Source of the DNA: DATBGO01 sp050011895
Lineage (GTDB): Bacteria; Actinomycetota; Actinomycetes; Streptosporangiales; Streptosporangiaceae
Reading direction: 5' to 3'
Length of the DNA stretch: 64,000 nt
Assembly: GCA_050011895.1 (NCBI GenBank)
Contig: JBEKIF010000014.1
Coordinates: 51,738 to 115,737 of the forward strand
In this document: in pieces, positions 1 through 8,181 of the stretch
Layout of the letters: every line of letters begins with the position of its first letter
How positions within the stretch are numbered: position 1 is the stretch's first letter
The notes under the pieces: model-generated
Told to the model about the DNA's origin: nothing
The model's database searches: none
Seen by the model: only the letters and a program-made list of their open reading frames with translations
Position numbers and translations under genes: made by a program

Positions 1-578
1 ATGACGTTCTTCCTGGACCTCGCCGACACGTAGACGCCGTCGCCATGGTTGCCGGATGCCGTGCCGTGCAGGTTCAGGCCGATGTAGTTGTCGTTGAGCG
101 TGATGAAGCCGTCGTTCAGCGTCACCCCGTCGCCGCCGGCGTCGTCCACCGCGACACCGAGGAGCTGCGCACCGCGCGAGCCTGCCGCGAAACGCAGGCC
201 AGCGTGGCCGTGGCAGTCAATTTCAAGCACCGGGGGCCCGCCGCTGACATAGCCGGGCGCCGACGTTGCGTTAATTGTCACTTTTCTTGAGATAGCAGGC
301 AGGCGGCGGGCGAGGGTGATAGTCCCGGCTACCCGGAAGTTGATGAGCGTGGACATTCCCGGCGGCCTCGCGTCGGCCGCCCTGATCGCCCGCCTGAGCG
401 AGCCCGTACCGGAGTTCGCGAGGTTCGTCACCACGATGGTCCGCGAGTATGCCGGGGCGCGGCCTGCGGTCCGGGCGGCCTGCGCCGCTGCTGCCGCGGC
501 GGCCGGGCCAGCGGCGGCGGTGCACGCGCCGGCGGCAATGCAGGCGGCGGCAGCCACCAGGGACGGGATTCGCCGCAT
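1..578 (-). CDS. Secreted right-handed beta-helix repeat protein, C-terminal part beyond the window
   Basis: The minus strand is open from an ATG at 578 to the left edge, giving about 192 residues with no stop. The start is backed by a GAGG ribosome site about 7 bases upstream. The N-terminus is an Ala-rich export signal (roughly residues 1-33) with a Cys at about 19 in a weak lipobox-like context. Next comes a stretch typical of secreted parallel beta-helix proteins: VVTNLANSGTGSLRRAI, then a strand-rich region with INFRVAGTITLA and DNYIGLNLHGT. Such proteins are cell-surface or secreted and often bind or cleave polysaccharide, but no catalytic residues are visible in this part. The call rests on the signal peptide and the SGTGSLR.AI signature. 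Substrate and anchoring are unknown because the rest lies outside the window. Confidence 0.72.
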   Translation of the reverse strand, partial: MRRIPSLVAAAACIAAGACTAAAGPAAAAAAAQAARTAGRAPAYSRTIVVTNLANSGTGSLRRAIRAADARPPGMSTLINFRVAGTITLARRLPAISRKVTINATSAPGYVSGGPPVLEIDCHGHAGLRFAAGSRGAQLLGVAVDDAGGDGVTLNDGFITLNDNYIGLNLHGTASGNHGDGVYVSARSRKNV

Positions 579-635
579 GGAATTACCTCGGGTTGATAAT
601 GCCCGGTGCGGTAACCTCGGGTACGTCGTGAAGGC

Positions 636-646
636 GAACATTGTTT
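636..646. promoter_or_regulatory. Possible remote operator of the 42.9-kb TetR regulator
   Basis: GAACATTGTTT here is the exact reverse complement of AAACAATGTTC at 42946-42956, one of the dyads between the TetR gene and its divergent ABC exporter. It lies about 60 bp upstream of the beta-helix start codon. An AT-rich 11-mer shared by chance is unlikely in DNA this GC-rich, but both copies sit in AT-richer spacers, so the regulatory link is only inference. Confidence 0.3.
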
Positions 647-707
647 AGCCCTGCTTCCATAGTTACGAAACGGCCTTATGCGTCGCCCGCTTAGGCCGTA
701 CGCGAGG

Positions 708-739
708 TAAATAGTGCCGTTGGCGAGACCTACTATTTA
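708..739. promoter_or_regulatory. Perfect 8-bp inverted repeat, possible operator
   Basis: TAAATAGT (708-715) and ACTATTTA (732-739) form a perfect dyad with 16 bases between the arms. The arms are AT-rich and no T-tract follows, so an operator is more likely than a terminator. It sits 160 bp upstream of the NlpC/P60-like gene. No regulator gene is adjacent. Confidence 0.3.
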
Positions 740-899
740 GCGAATTCACAGAGTACGCTGCGAGGGGTAAGTACTAGACGCGGGGTACCACCGGGAGTCG
801 GAAAGATCTGGCCGGCGGACGGTAAACCGGCATGAGCTTTCGTCCAGGTCACGGCGGCGTCGTGCGTTCCGATGTCAGCACATAGATGGAGGCCGCGCA

Positions 900-1388
900 A
901 TGCCGACCGTAATGGAATACCGACAGGCGATGGTGGATGACTGCAACTGGGCGATCGAGCACCGGGCTGAGATTCACTACGCCGAGGTCCGGCCGATCCC
1001 GCTAAACGTACTTAAGTTCCACGTGCCTTTTACCACGGACTGCTCTGGATTCGTTACCCTCATGGCTAAGTGGAGCGGCAACCCGGACCCGAACGGTAAC
1101 GCCTTCGACGGCCAGGGCTACACCGGCACGATGCTGAGCCACCTGCCACACATCCCGTTCCGGGAAACCTGGCGCGGTGACCTCGCGGTGTTCGGCGCGT
1201 ACCCGGGCCTGCACGTGGTGGTCTTACTGACGGGCGGCTGCCGCCAGAGTGACCCGCCGGTGGCATCACACGGCGGGGCGGGCGATCCCAATCGCTACCT
1301 GCTGTCCGATGCGCTCGGCTACTTCGGCGCCGACTGCCCGGTCGCCTATCTGCGCCTGAGATCCAATAACGTCGGCAGCCCGGACTAG
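900..1388 (+). CDS. NlpC/P60-like cysteine peptidase/amidase domain protein
   Basis: A 162-residue protein resembling a stand-alone NlpC/P60-type cell-wall hydrolase domain. TDCSGFVTLMAKWSG puts the likely catalytic Cys at 48. RGDLAVFG (92-99) matches the usual pGDlv.f strand, followed by GLHVVVLL with the probable catalytic His at 105 and a SHGG at 122-125. Family members cleave peptide bonds in peptidoglycan stems; related domains occur in phage lysins. There is no signal peptide, so export would need a holin or a non-classical route, or the substrate may be intracellular. The ATG has GGAGG 7 bases upstream. The stop is only 9 bp before lhr, so the two may be co-transcribed, though no functional link is known. 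Confidence 0.7.
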   Translation: MPTVMEYRQAMVDDCNWAIEHRAEIHYAEVRPIPLNVLKFHVPFTTDCSGFVTLMAKWSGNPDPNGNAFDGQGYTGTMLSHLPHIPFRETWRGDLAVFGAYPGLHVVVLLTGGCRQSDPPVASHGGAGDPNRYLLSDALGYFGADCPVAYLRLRSNNVGSPD

Positions 1389-1397
1389 TGTGAACAG

Positions 1398-4300
1398 GTG
1401 CTCGAATCGTTCCACCCTGCGGTCGCGGCCTGGTTCGCCCGGCGATTCCCGGACGGCCCGACCGCGCCGCAGGCGCAGGGCTGGACGGAGATCGCGGCGG
1501 GCCGGCACACGCTGATCGCCGCGCCGACCGGCTCAGGGAAGACGCTGGCCGCGTTCCTGGTGTGCATCGACCGGATGTACCGCGCGCACGAGGCGGCTGG
1601 CCAGCTGGGCGCGGACCCGGGCGGCGGGTCTCGGGCGCCTGATGCGGGCACGGAACCGGGCGCCGGCCCCGGGCCGCCCGCGGGTAGCCCGGATCCGCCC
1701 GCAGGCCCGCAGGTGGTCTACGTATCGCCGCTGAAGGCGCTGGCCGTTGACATCTGGCAGAACCTGGACCGGCCGCTGCGCGAGATCGCCGAGACCGCAG
1801 CTGGCCTGGGGCTGAGCGCACCGGACATCCGGGTCGCTGTGCGGACGGGGGACACGGCCGCGGCCGAGCGGGCCGCGATGCTCAAGCGCCCGCCGGATTT
1901 CCTGATCACCACCCCGGAGTCGCTGTACCTGCTGGTCACCGCGGAGCGGGCCCGGGCGATGCTGGCACCGGCCACCGCGGTGATCGTCGATGAGATCCAC
2001 GCGGTCGCGGCAAACAAGCGCGGCTCCCACCTGGCGCTGACGCTGGAGCGGCTTGAGCACCTGACGGCCGGGCCGGTGCAGCGGATCGGGCTGTCAGCGA
2101 CCCAGCAGCCCATCCAGAAGGTCGCCCGGCTGCTGGTCGGCGCGGGCCCGGACCGCTCGGCCGCGGACGGCTCGCCGCACTGCGCGATCGTGGATACCGG
2201 GCACCGCCGCGATCTCGACCTGGCCCTCGAGCTGCCCGACGACGAGCTCGGCGCGGTTGCCTCGGCCGAGCAGCTGGATGAGATCCTGGACCTGATCGCG
2301 GCTCATGTGCTCGAGCACCGGACCACGCTGGTGTTCGTCAACACCCGGCGGCTGGCCGAGCGGGTCGCGCATCAGCTGGGTGAGCGGCTCGGCGAGGACC
2401 AGGTCGCCGCGCATCACGGCAGCCTGTCGGCCGGCCGGCGGCAGCGGGTGGAGTCCCGGCTGCGGTCGGGTGACCTGCGGGCGCTGGTCGCGACCGCGTC
2501 GCTGGAACTGGGCATCGACATCGGGCCGGTCGAGCTGGTCTGCCAGATCGGCTCGCCGCGTAGTTTCGCGACCTTGCTGCAGCGCGTCGGCCGGTCCAAC
2601 CACACGCGCGGCGGGATACCGTCCGGGCGGCTGTACCCGACCTCCCGCGATGAGCTGGTCGAATGCGCCGCGCTGCTGCGCGGGGCGCGGTCCGGGCGGC
2701 TGGACGCACTGCAGGTCCCGGCCGGCCCGCTGGACATCCTCGCCCAGCAGCTGGTCGCCGAGTGCGCGGCCGCCGACTGGGCCGAAGACGAACTCCTGAC
2801 GCTGTTCCGGCGGGCGGCCCCCTTCGCGGAGCTGACTGCCGACGATTTCGCTGAGGTCGCCGAGCTGGTTTCGGAGGGGATTTCAACGGGTCGCGGGCGC
2901 CGGGCTGCCTACCTGCACCGGGATCAGGTCGGCGGGCGGCTTCGAGGACGCCGCGGAGCCCGGCTCGCCGCGCTCACCTCAGGCGGGGCAATCCCGGAGC
3001 TCGGGGACTTCCGGGTGCTGGCCGAGCCGGACGGGACCCTGGTCGGGACCGTGAACGAGGACTGGGCGATCGAGTCGATGGCCGGGGACGTGTTCCTGCT
3101 CGGCACGACGTCCTGGCGGATCCGGCGGGTGGAGCCGGGCATCGTCCGGGTCGAGGACGCCCGCGGCGCGCCGCCGTCGGTGCCGTTCTGGCTCGGCGAG
3201 GCACCCGGCCGCACGATGGAGCTGTCGGAGGAGGTCTGCGCGATCCGCAAGGCCGTCGCGGAGCGGCTGGCCGACGGCCGGCCGGCCGAGGCGGTGCGCT
3301 GGCTGGAGGACGAGTGCGGTCTTGGCGCCGATGCCGCCGAGACGATCGTGGCCTACCTGGCGGCGGGGCTCGCGCAGCTCGGGGTGCTGCCCGACATGGA
3401 CACGATCGTGCTGGAGCGCTTCTTCGACGAGGCCGGGGGCATGCAGCTGGTCGGGCACGCCCCGTTCGGTGCCCGGCTGAACCGGGCGCTCGGGCTGGCG
3501 CTGCGCAAGCGGTTCTGCGTCACCTTCGACTTCGAGCTCCAGGCCGCCGCCAGCGACGACGCGATCCTGCTGTCGCTCGGGCCGCAGCACAGCTTCCCGC
3601 TGGAGCAGGTGCCGAAGTTCCTAGTGTCGCGGACCGTCGAGGATGTCGTCCGCCAGGCGGTGCTCACCTCGCCGATGTTCGCCTCCCGGTGGCGGTGGAA
3701 CCTGAACCGGTCGCTGGCCGTGCTCCGGATGCGCGGCGGGAAGAAGAACCCGCCGGCGATCCAGCGGATGGAAGCCGACGACATCATGGCGGCCGTGTTC
3801 CCGACGCTGGCCGCCTGCCAGGAAAATGTGGCACCGGGCCCGCTGGAGATCCCCGACCACCCGATCGTCCGGCAGACACTGGACGACTGCCTGCGCGAGG
3901 CCATGGACATCGACGGTCTCAGGGAGCTTCTCGCCCAGATCGAATCCGGGCGGGTCAACGTGGTCGTGCGGGACACCACCGAGCCGTCGGTGCTCGCCCA
4001 CGAAATTCTGAATGGGCGGCCGTTCACCTTCCTGGACGACGCCCCGCTGGAGGAACGCCGCAGCCGGGCGGTCCCGCTGCGCCGCGGGCTGCCGGTCGAG
4101 GCCCATGAGCTCGGCAAGCTCGACCCGGAGGCGATCGAGCAGGTGGCGGCGCAGGTCCGCCCCGACCCGCGGGACGCCGACGAACTGCACGACCTGCTGA
4201 TGACCGTGGTCGCGCAGCGCCCCGTGCCGGGCTGGCAGCCGCTGTTCGACTCCCTGGTCGCCGCCCGCCGGGCTGTCACCGTCCGCCCGGCCGTCACTCC

Positions 4301-6041
4301 CGGCGCTCCGGTCGTCGCCGCTCCGCCAGTCGCTGCCGCACCTCCGGTTGCCGCCCCTGCGGTCACCGTCCGCGCGCCGGCCGGTGAACTGTGGGCGGCG
4401 GTAGAACGCCGGCCCGCCGTGGAAGTGCTCTTCCCCGACGCCGGGATCGTGCCCGACCACCCGTGCCCGGTCCCGGGCGGCCCGCCCGACGAGGACACCG
4501 CGGCCGCGGACATGCTCCGCGGCCACCTCGAATGCCGGGGCCCGTCCACGACCACGGACCTGAGCGAGGCGACCGGCCTACCGGAGGCGATCGTGGTGCG
4601 CGGGCTGGCCCGGCTGGAAGCCGAGGGCTTCGCGATCCGCGGCGAGTTCTCCGCGCCCGGCGCCGGGGAGTACTGCGCCCGGCGGCTGCTGGCCCGGATC
4701 CACGTCTATACCCGGCAGCGGTTGCGACGCGAGATCGAGCCGGTCAGCGCCCAGGACTTCATGCGATTCCTGCTCCGCTGGCAGCATGTGGCCGCCGGTA
4801 CCCGGCGCGAGGGCCGGTTCGGCGTGCTGGCCGTCATCGAGCAGCTGCAGGGCTTCGAGCTCGCTGCAGGCGTCTGGGAGAGCGCGGTGCTAGCCGGGCG
4901 GGTGGAAGGTTACCGGCGGGAGTGGCTCGATGAGCTGTGCTTGTCCGGGCAGGTCGCCTGGGGCCGGCTCAGCATCCGCGACAGCCAATCCGATTCCCCG
5001 CCGAGCCGCGACGATCAGGGCGGTCCGGGCCCAGGGCGCGACGGCCAGCCCTATCCCGGCCCAGGGCGCGGCAGCCAGGCCGATCTGGCTCCACGGCGCG
5101 ACGGCCAGCCCTATCCCGGCCCAGGGCGCGGCAGCCAGGCCGATCTGGCTCCACGGCGCAACGGCCAGCCCTATCCCGAACCGAGCCGCGATGGGCAGCC
5201 CAGCTTCGGCACGCGTCGCAGCGGGCTGACCCCGTCCCGGGCCACGCCGATCACGCTTACCATCCGCGACGACCTCCCCTGGCTACTTGCCGCGGCCCGC
5301 GGTGACCTTCAGCCTGCCGAACCGGGCCCTGGCCGGACCCGCGACATCCTCGACGCGCTCGCCCGGCATGGCGCCCTGTTCCGCCCCGACCTCGCCTCGC
5401 TCAGCGGCCGCCTGCCCTACGAAGTCGAAGAAGCCCTGTGGGACGGCGTGGCCCGCGGGCTGGTCACCGCTGACGGCTTCCGCGCGGTGCGATCGTTGCT
5501 CCGGCGCGGCGGCCGCGACAATGCCTTTGGGCGGCGCGGGCTGCGTCACGGCCTGCGCGGCTCCGGCCGTTCGGCCGGAAGCTCCGGCGGCTCGGCAGGC
5601 CGGTGGTCGCTGCTCCCCGCCCCCGCCGCCGCGCCCGACCGTGACGAGCTGGCCGAGGCGATCGCCGAGCAACTCGTGGCCCGCTGGGGCGTGATCTTCC
5701 GGGACCTGGCTGCCCGGGAGCACCTCACCGTCCCCTGGCGCGAGATCCTCTGGGCGCTGCGCCGGATGGAAGCCCGCGGGACCATCCGCGGCGGCCGGTT
5801 CGTCACCGGCTTCAGCGGCGAGCAGTTCGCCCACCTCGACGCCTTGGACGTGCTCCGCTCCGTCCGCAAGCAGCCCCGCGCTGGCGAGCAGGTCACCATC
5901 TCCGCGGCCGACCCGCTCAACCTCACCGGCGTCGTGCTCCCCGGCCCGCGAATCCCCGCCGTCGGTGCCAACACCGTGGCCTATGTCGACGGAGCCATCC
6001 CGCCCGCCGGCACCGCCGAGCCCGGCAGCGAACCTGCCTGA
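1398..6041 (+). CDS. lhr: Lhr-type ATP-dependent superfamily 2 DNA helicase
   Basis: A 1547-residue protein close to the size of full-length actinobacterial Lhr (about 1500). Visible motifs are Walker A APTGSGKT (42-49), motif II DEIH (198-201), motif III SAT and motif VI QRVGRSNHTRG (from 395). The winged-helix/Lhr-core and long C-terminal winged-helix region follow. Lhr is a 3'-5' ssDNA-dependent translocase linked to DNA repair. The GTG start at 1398 places the N-terminus about where the family begins (MLESFHPAVAAWF). Odd features are an Ala/Pro/Val-rich linker near residues 955-995 and a Gly/Pro/Gln repeat insertion near 1200-1275 encoded by a 60-bp tandem duplication. BREX type 2 loci also encode Lhr-like BrxHI helicases, but this full-length form looks like the housekeeping Lhr. 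Confidence 0.93.
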   Translation: MLESFHPAVAAWFARRFPDGPTAPQAQGWTEIAAGRHTLIAAPTGSGKTLAAFLVCIDRMYRAHEAAGQLGADPGGGSRAPDAGTEPGAGPGPPAGSPDPPAGPQVVYVSPLKALAVDIWQNLDRPLREIAETAAGLGLSAPDIRVAVRTGDTAAAERAAMLKRPPDFLITTPESLYLLVTAERARAMLAPATAVIVDEIHAVAANKRGSHLALTLERLEHLTAGPVQRIGLSATQQPIQKVARLLVGAGPDRSAADGSPHCAIVDTGHRRDLDLALELPDDELGAVASAEQLDEILDLIAAHVLEHRTTLVFVNTRRLAERVAHQLGERLGEDQVAAHHGSLSAGRRQRVESRLRSGDLRALVATASLELGIDIGPVELVCQIGSPRSFATLLQRVGRSNHTRGGIPSGRLYPTSRDELVECAALLRGARSGRLDALQVPAGPLDILAQQLVAECAAADWAEDELLTLFRRAAPFAELTADDFAEVAELVSEGISTGRGRRAAYLHRDQVGGRLRGRRGARLAALTSGGAIPELGDFRVLAEPDGTLVGTVNEDWAIESMAGDVFLLGTTSWRIRRVEPGIVRVEDARGAPPSVPFWLGEAPGRTMELSEEVCAIRKAVAERLADGRPAEAVRWLEDECGLGADAAETIVAYLAAGLAQLGVLPDMDTIVLERFFDEAGGMQLVGHAPFGARLNRALGLALRKRFCVTFDFELQAAASDDAILLSLGPQHSFPLEQVPKFLVSRTVEDVVRQAVLTSPMFASRWRWNLNRSLAVLRMRGGKKNPPAIQRMEADDIMAAVFPTLAACQENVAPGPLEIPDHPIVRQTLDDCLREAMDIDGLRELLAQIESGRVNVVVRDTTEPSVLAHEILNGRPFTFLDDAPLEERRSRAVPLRRGLPVEAHELGKLDPEAIEQVAAQVRPDPRDADELHDLLMTVVAQRPVPGWQPLFDSLVAARRAVTVRPAVTPGAPVVAAPPVAAAPPVAAPAVTVRAPAGELWAAVERRPAVEVLFPDAGIVPDHPCPVPGGPPDEDTAAADMLRGHLECRGPSTTTDLSEATGLPEAIVVRGLARLEAEGFAIRGEFSAPGAGEYCARRLLARIHVYTRQRLRREIEPVSAQDFMRFLLRWQHVAAGTRREGRFGVLAVIEQLQGFELAAGVWESAVLAGRVEGYRREWLDELCLSGQVAWGRLSIRDSQSDSPPSRDDQGGPGPGRDGQPYPGPGRGSQADLAPRRDGQPYPGPGRGSQADLAPRRNGQPYPEPSRDGQPSFGTRRSGLTPSRATPITLTIRDDLPWLLAAARGDLQPAEPGPGRTRDILDALARHGALFRPDLASLSGRLPYEVEEALWDGVARGLVTADGFRAVRSLLRRGGRDNAFGRRGLRHGLRGSGRSAGSSGGSAGRWSLLPAPAAAPDRDELAEAIAEQLVARWGVIFRDLAAREHLTVPWREILWALRRMEARGTIRGGRFVTGFSGEQFAHLDALDVLRSVRKQPRAGEQVTISAADPLNLTGVVLPGPRIPAVGANTVAYVDGAIPPAGTAEPGSEPA
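5041..5160 (+). repeat. 60-bp in-frame tandem duplication in lhr
   Basis: Bases 5041-5100 and 5101-5160 differ at only one position, the last base. Each encodes 20 residues rich in Gly, Pro, Gln and Arg (DGQPYPGPGRG and so on), and degenerate half-units flank the pair. The repeat lies in a linker between C-terminal winged-helix domains. The near-identity implies recent duplication or ongoing homogenisation. Confidence 0.9.
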
Positions 6042-6097
6042 CCAGCCAACTGCTCCACCCAGGTTGCCGGTATAGAAAGGCACCGACACAAGCATGC

Positions 6098-6313
6098 TTA
6101 TGATTCGGGCATAGCCGAGTCGAACTCCCCACTGCGCACGCCCGATAGAAAGGCGGCCCACTCCGAGTGCGTAAACGACAGGACAGGCCCTGACAGTTCT
6201 TTTGAGTTGCGCAGCAGTATCGACTCCTCTCCGAAGGCCACCTCAACGCAATTACTACTAGCGGACGCCATGCTTTTCCGCCATACAATACGGGCCCGGT
6301 CCGGGTCGGCCAC
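6098..6313 (-). CDS. DUF397 domain protein, partner of the DUF5753 regulator
   Basis: A 71-residue DUF397 protein. ARIVWRKSMASASSNCVEVA and the tail VLSFTHSEWAAFLSGVRSGEFD are the family's hallmarks (W-x-KS, NCVEVA, F-x-EW-x-AF). A GTG start at 6313 is preceded by a strong GGAGGAGG, which decides against longer frames. DUF397 genes in actinomycetes almost always sit beside a helix-turn-helix/DUF5753 gene, here at 6644-7525 on the same strand. Some Streptomyces pairs behave like toxin-antitoxin or developmental switches. Which partner does what here cannot be read from sequence. Confidence 0.85.
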   Translation of the reverse strand: MADPDRARIVWRKSMASASSNCVEVAFGEESILLRNSKELSGPVLSFTHSEWAAFLSGVRSGEFDSAMPES

Positions 6314-6643
6314 GCTTCCTCCTCCTTTGGGGCAGCCGGGCTCTCCTGTCAGGCGAGCCAATGGCAGCCACACGTGACACCGCCGCCACGCTAGCCGTCG
6401 CAACGGCTGGGCACGGCGGGGCGTGATCCGAGCATTGGGTGGCGGAGATACATGTGAACAACACAAGACCGCGCTGGGCATGCGGCTATACCACCCCCCA
6501 CGCAGGACCAGTGGAAAAGCCAGTGTAGGCGCTATTGGACGATTTGACCACCGTACAGCCAACCGCGCAGCCCCGGTCGCCGCCGTCGGCGAGCCCTCAC
6601 TACTGCCTATGAGACCGAAGAATCCGGGTCCTGTGCCGTCCGG
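6314..6643. other. 330-bp spacer between the DUF5753 regulator and DUF397 genes
   Basis: No convincing gene on either strand: frames are short, Arg/Pro-rich and lack ribosome sites. The gap is long for a co-transcribed pair, so DUF397 probably has its own promoter here. I see no clear -35/-10 pair and no terminator. Confidence 0.5.
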
Positions 6644-7525
6644 TCATGTCATCTCGTCTGCCAATTTGGCGAGGTAGGTCAGCGAGCCCTCGGGCCCGAG
6701 CGACATCGTACGCAGCTGCTCAAAGGTCTCCCGGTAAGCCAGAATCTCCTCCTCCTCCGGGACGTCTCGGCTGATCAAGTCACCGAGGGCGCTTTCCACA
6801 TACAGCACGTCATCATCAGCCGGATCAGGAAACTCAAGAACCACGAAAGGCCCTTTTATCCCAGGGTGAACACCCGCGCTGAAGGGTACGACCTCAATCG
6901 TCACGTTCGGACTGTCTGCTAGCTCAATTAGCCTGCGGACCTGACGGCGCATGGCGGCCTTGCCCCCGACGAGGCGGCGGACTACCGCCTCGTCCAGGAT
7001 GAAGAACAGCAACGGAGAATCGGCTCGGTCCAGCAGTTCCTGGCGCCGCATCCGGAGCTCGACCAGAGCGTCCACCCGTTCCGCTGGGTATCGCTCCTCG
7101 AGCTGCCGGATGACAGCGCGGGCGTATTCCTCCGTCTGCAGGAGACCCGGAACGAGCAGGGGCTCGAAATTTCTTCTGATGACTGCGGCACTCTCGTATC
7201 CGATCAATTGCAGAAGCCCCTTAGGCGCGACGTCCCGGTACCCGCTCCACCAGGAACGCTCCCTCGCTGCCCGAGCAAGCATGACAAGCTCGTCTGTCCG
7301 GGCCTCATCGACGAGCTTGTAATGGCGAAGAAGAGATTTCAGGTCGTTGGTCGAGATGCCGACCGAGCCCGCCTCGATCCGGATGACCTTCGACAGTGAC
7401 CAGTCCATCGCGGCAGCCACTTGCTCCTGCGTTAGTCCCGCCTCTTGGCGGGCCTTGCGGAGCTCAGCCCGGAGTCGTCGACGTTGTACCACCGGGCTCG
7501 GACCGTCACTATCTCCCACACTCAT
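6644..7525 (-). CDS. XRE-family helix-turn-helix regulator with DUF5753
   Basis: An N-terminal Cro/CI-type HTH (RRRLRAELRKARQEAGLTQEQVAAAMDWSLSKVIRIEAG) is followed by a DUF5753 domain of about 180 residues (YESAAVIRRNFEPLLVPGLLQTEEYARAVI, later LIELADSPNVTIEVVPFSAG). It is typical of the regulators paired with DUF397 proteins in actinomycetes. Start choice is uncertain. The ATG at 7525 follows AAGGGG with no spacer, the in-frame GTG at 7519 has the same AAGGGG at a normal 6-base distance, and a TTG lies at 7543. It is divergent from the small membrane protein at 7875, and similar short elements occur near both promoters. Confidence 0.9.
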   Translation of the reverse strand: MSVGDSDGPSPVVQRRRLRAELRKARQEAGLTQEQVAAAMDWSLSKVIRIEAGSVGISTNDLKSLLRHYKLVDEARTDELVMLARAARERSWWSGYRDVAPKGLLQLIGYESAAVIRRNFEPLLVPGLLQTEEYARAVIRQLEERYPAERVDALVELRMRRQELLDRADSPLLFFILDEAVVRRLVGGKAAMRRQVRRLIELADSPNVTIEVVPFSAGVHPGIKGPFVVLEFPDPADDDVLYVESALGDLISRDVPEEEEILAYRETFEQLRTMSLGPEGSLTYLAKLADEMT

Positions 7526-7874
7526 CCCCTTAGTAAGTGGCAATCCAGACCGGCCTAACTGCCAGGACGCAGATAGACAGGTTGCATATCACTGTGCGGC
7601 AGACAGCCTAGAGCTAACCGAGGCTGAAAGGCCAGGGTCGGAGGTCTTCGGCGGTTCGGGCCTAGCCGACCGGCGTCGTGACCCGGGCCAGGGTCCACTG
7701 GCCAGGGTCCACCGCTGATCCGCACTCCCGCCTCAGGCAGCCGGTCGGTTCCAGCCGGTCCCATCCAGCGCCGCCCGCAACCGGTCCGGGACGCAGAAGC
7801 GTACGGCAGGGCAGAGTGATAGTTAGCTGTCTGACAGGTGGCTAATTGCATCCTTCCTAAAGGAGCCAGGCATA
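7526..7874. promoter_or_regulatory. Divergent regulatory region with duplicated TGATA...CTGTCT elements
   Basis: No gene. On the plus strand near 7817-7845, TGATAG is followed by a nested dyad: CTGTC-T-GACAG (7827-7837) inside TTAGC (7823-7827)...GCTAA (7841-7845). On the minus strand between about 7568 and 7594 a related element reads TGATA, six bases, CTGTCT. Both face their respective genes, so they could be binding sites for the adjacent XRE regulator. This is inference from symmetry and duplication. Confidence 0.35.
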
Positions 7875-8159
7875 GTGCATACTGGCATTGAGCCTCCTGG
7901 ACCTAGGACGGTGCCTGTGCTGATACTGATCTTTCTCGTGGGTGCACTTCTGGGCGTGCTGGTGGGTGGCATGTTGTGCGTCCGCTACCTTCGCCGCGAG
8001 GTTGCGGCCGACATCGGTCCGAGGCTCCGGCGGATGCAGCTCCAGCTCGACAACCTTGAAGCGGCGATCAACCTGGCCATGCTGACGCGATATGCGGAGC
8101 TGGGCGAACGACTCGCGCCGGGCCCGAGCCCCCCGGCTCCCAGGTCTGCTCTCCCCTGA
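7875..8159 (+). CDS. Small single-pass membrane protein, function unknown
   Basis: A 94-residue protein with one transmembrane helix (VPVLILIFLVGALLGVLVGG, about residues 13-34), then a basic stop-transfer patch (RYLRRE) and an amphipathic helix MQLQLDNLEAAINLAML. The GTG start is preceded by AAAGGAG at a 10-base spacing. The tail is Pro-rich. It converges on the ATPase operon: its stop is 22 bp from the stop of the 8182 gene. I do not recognise the family. Confidence 0.6.
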   Translation: MHTGIEPPGPRTVPVLILIFLVGALLGVLVGGMLCVRYLRREVAADIGPRLRRMQLQLDNLEAAINLAMLTRYAELGERLAPGPSPPAPRSALP

Positions 8160-8181
8160 GGGCTGACTACGGCGGGTGGGG

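Larger units (their letters stand above)
579..899. other. Divergent intergenic region between beta-helix gene and NlpC/P60 gene
   Basis: No gene is seen. The region is AT-richer than its surroundings and should hold promoters for both flanking genes. It contains a direct repeat ACCCGAGGT (minus strand) just upstream of the left gene, a TetR-operator-like 11-mer at 636-646, and an 8-bp perfect dyad at 708-739, both listed separately. Confidence 0.6.
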
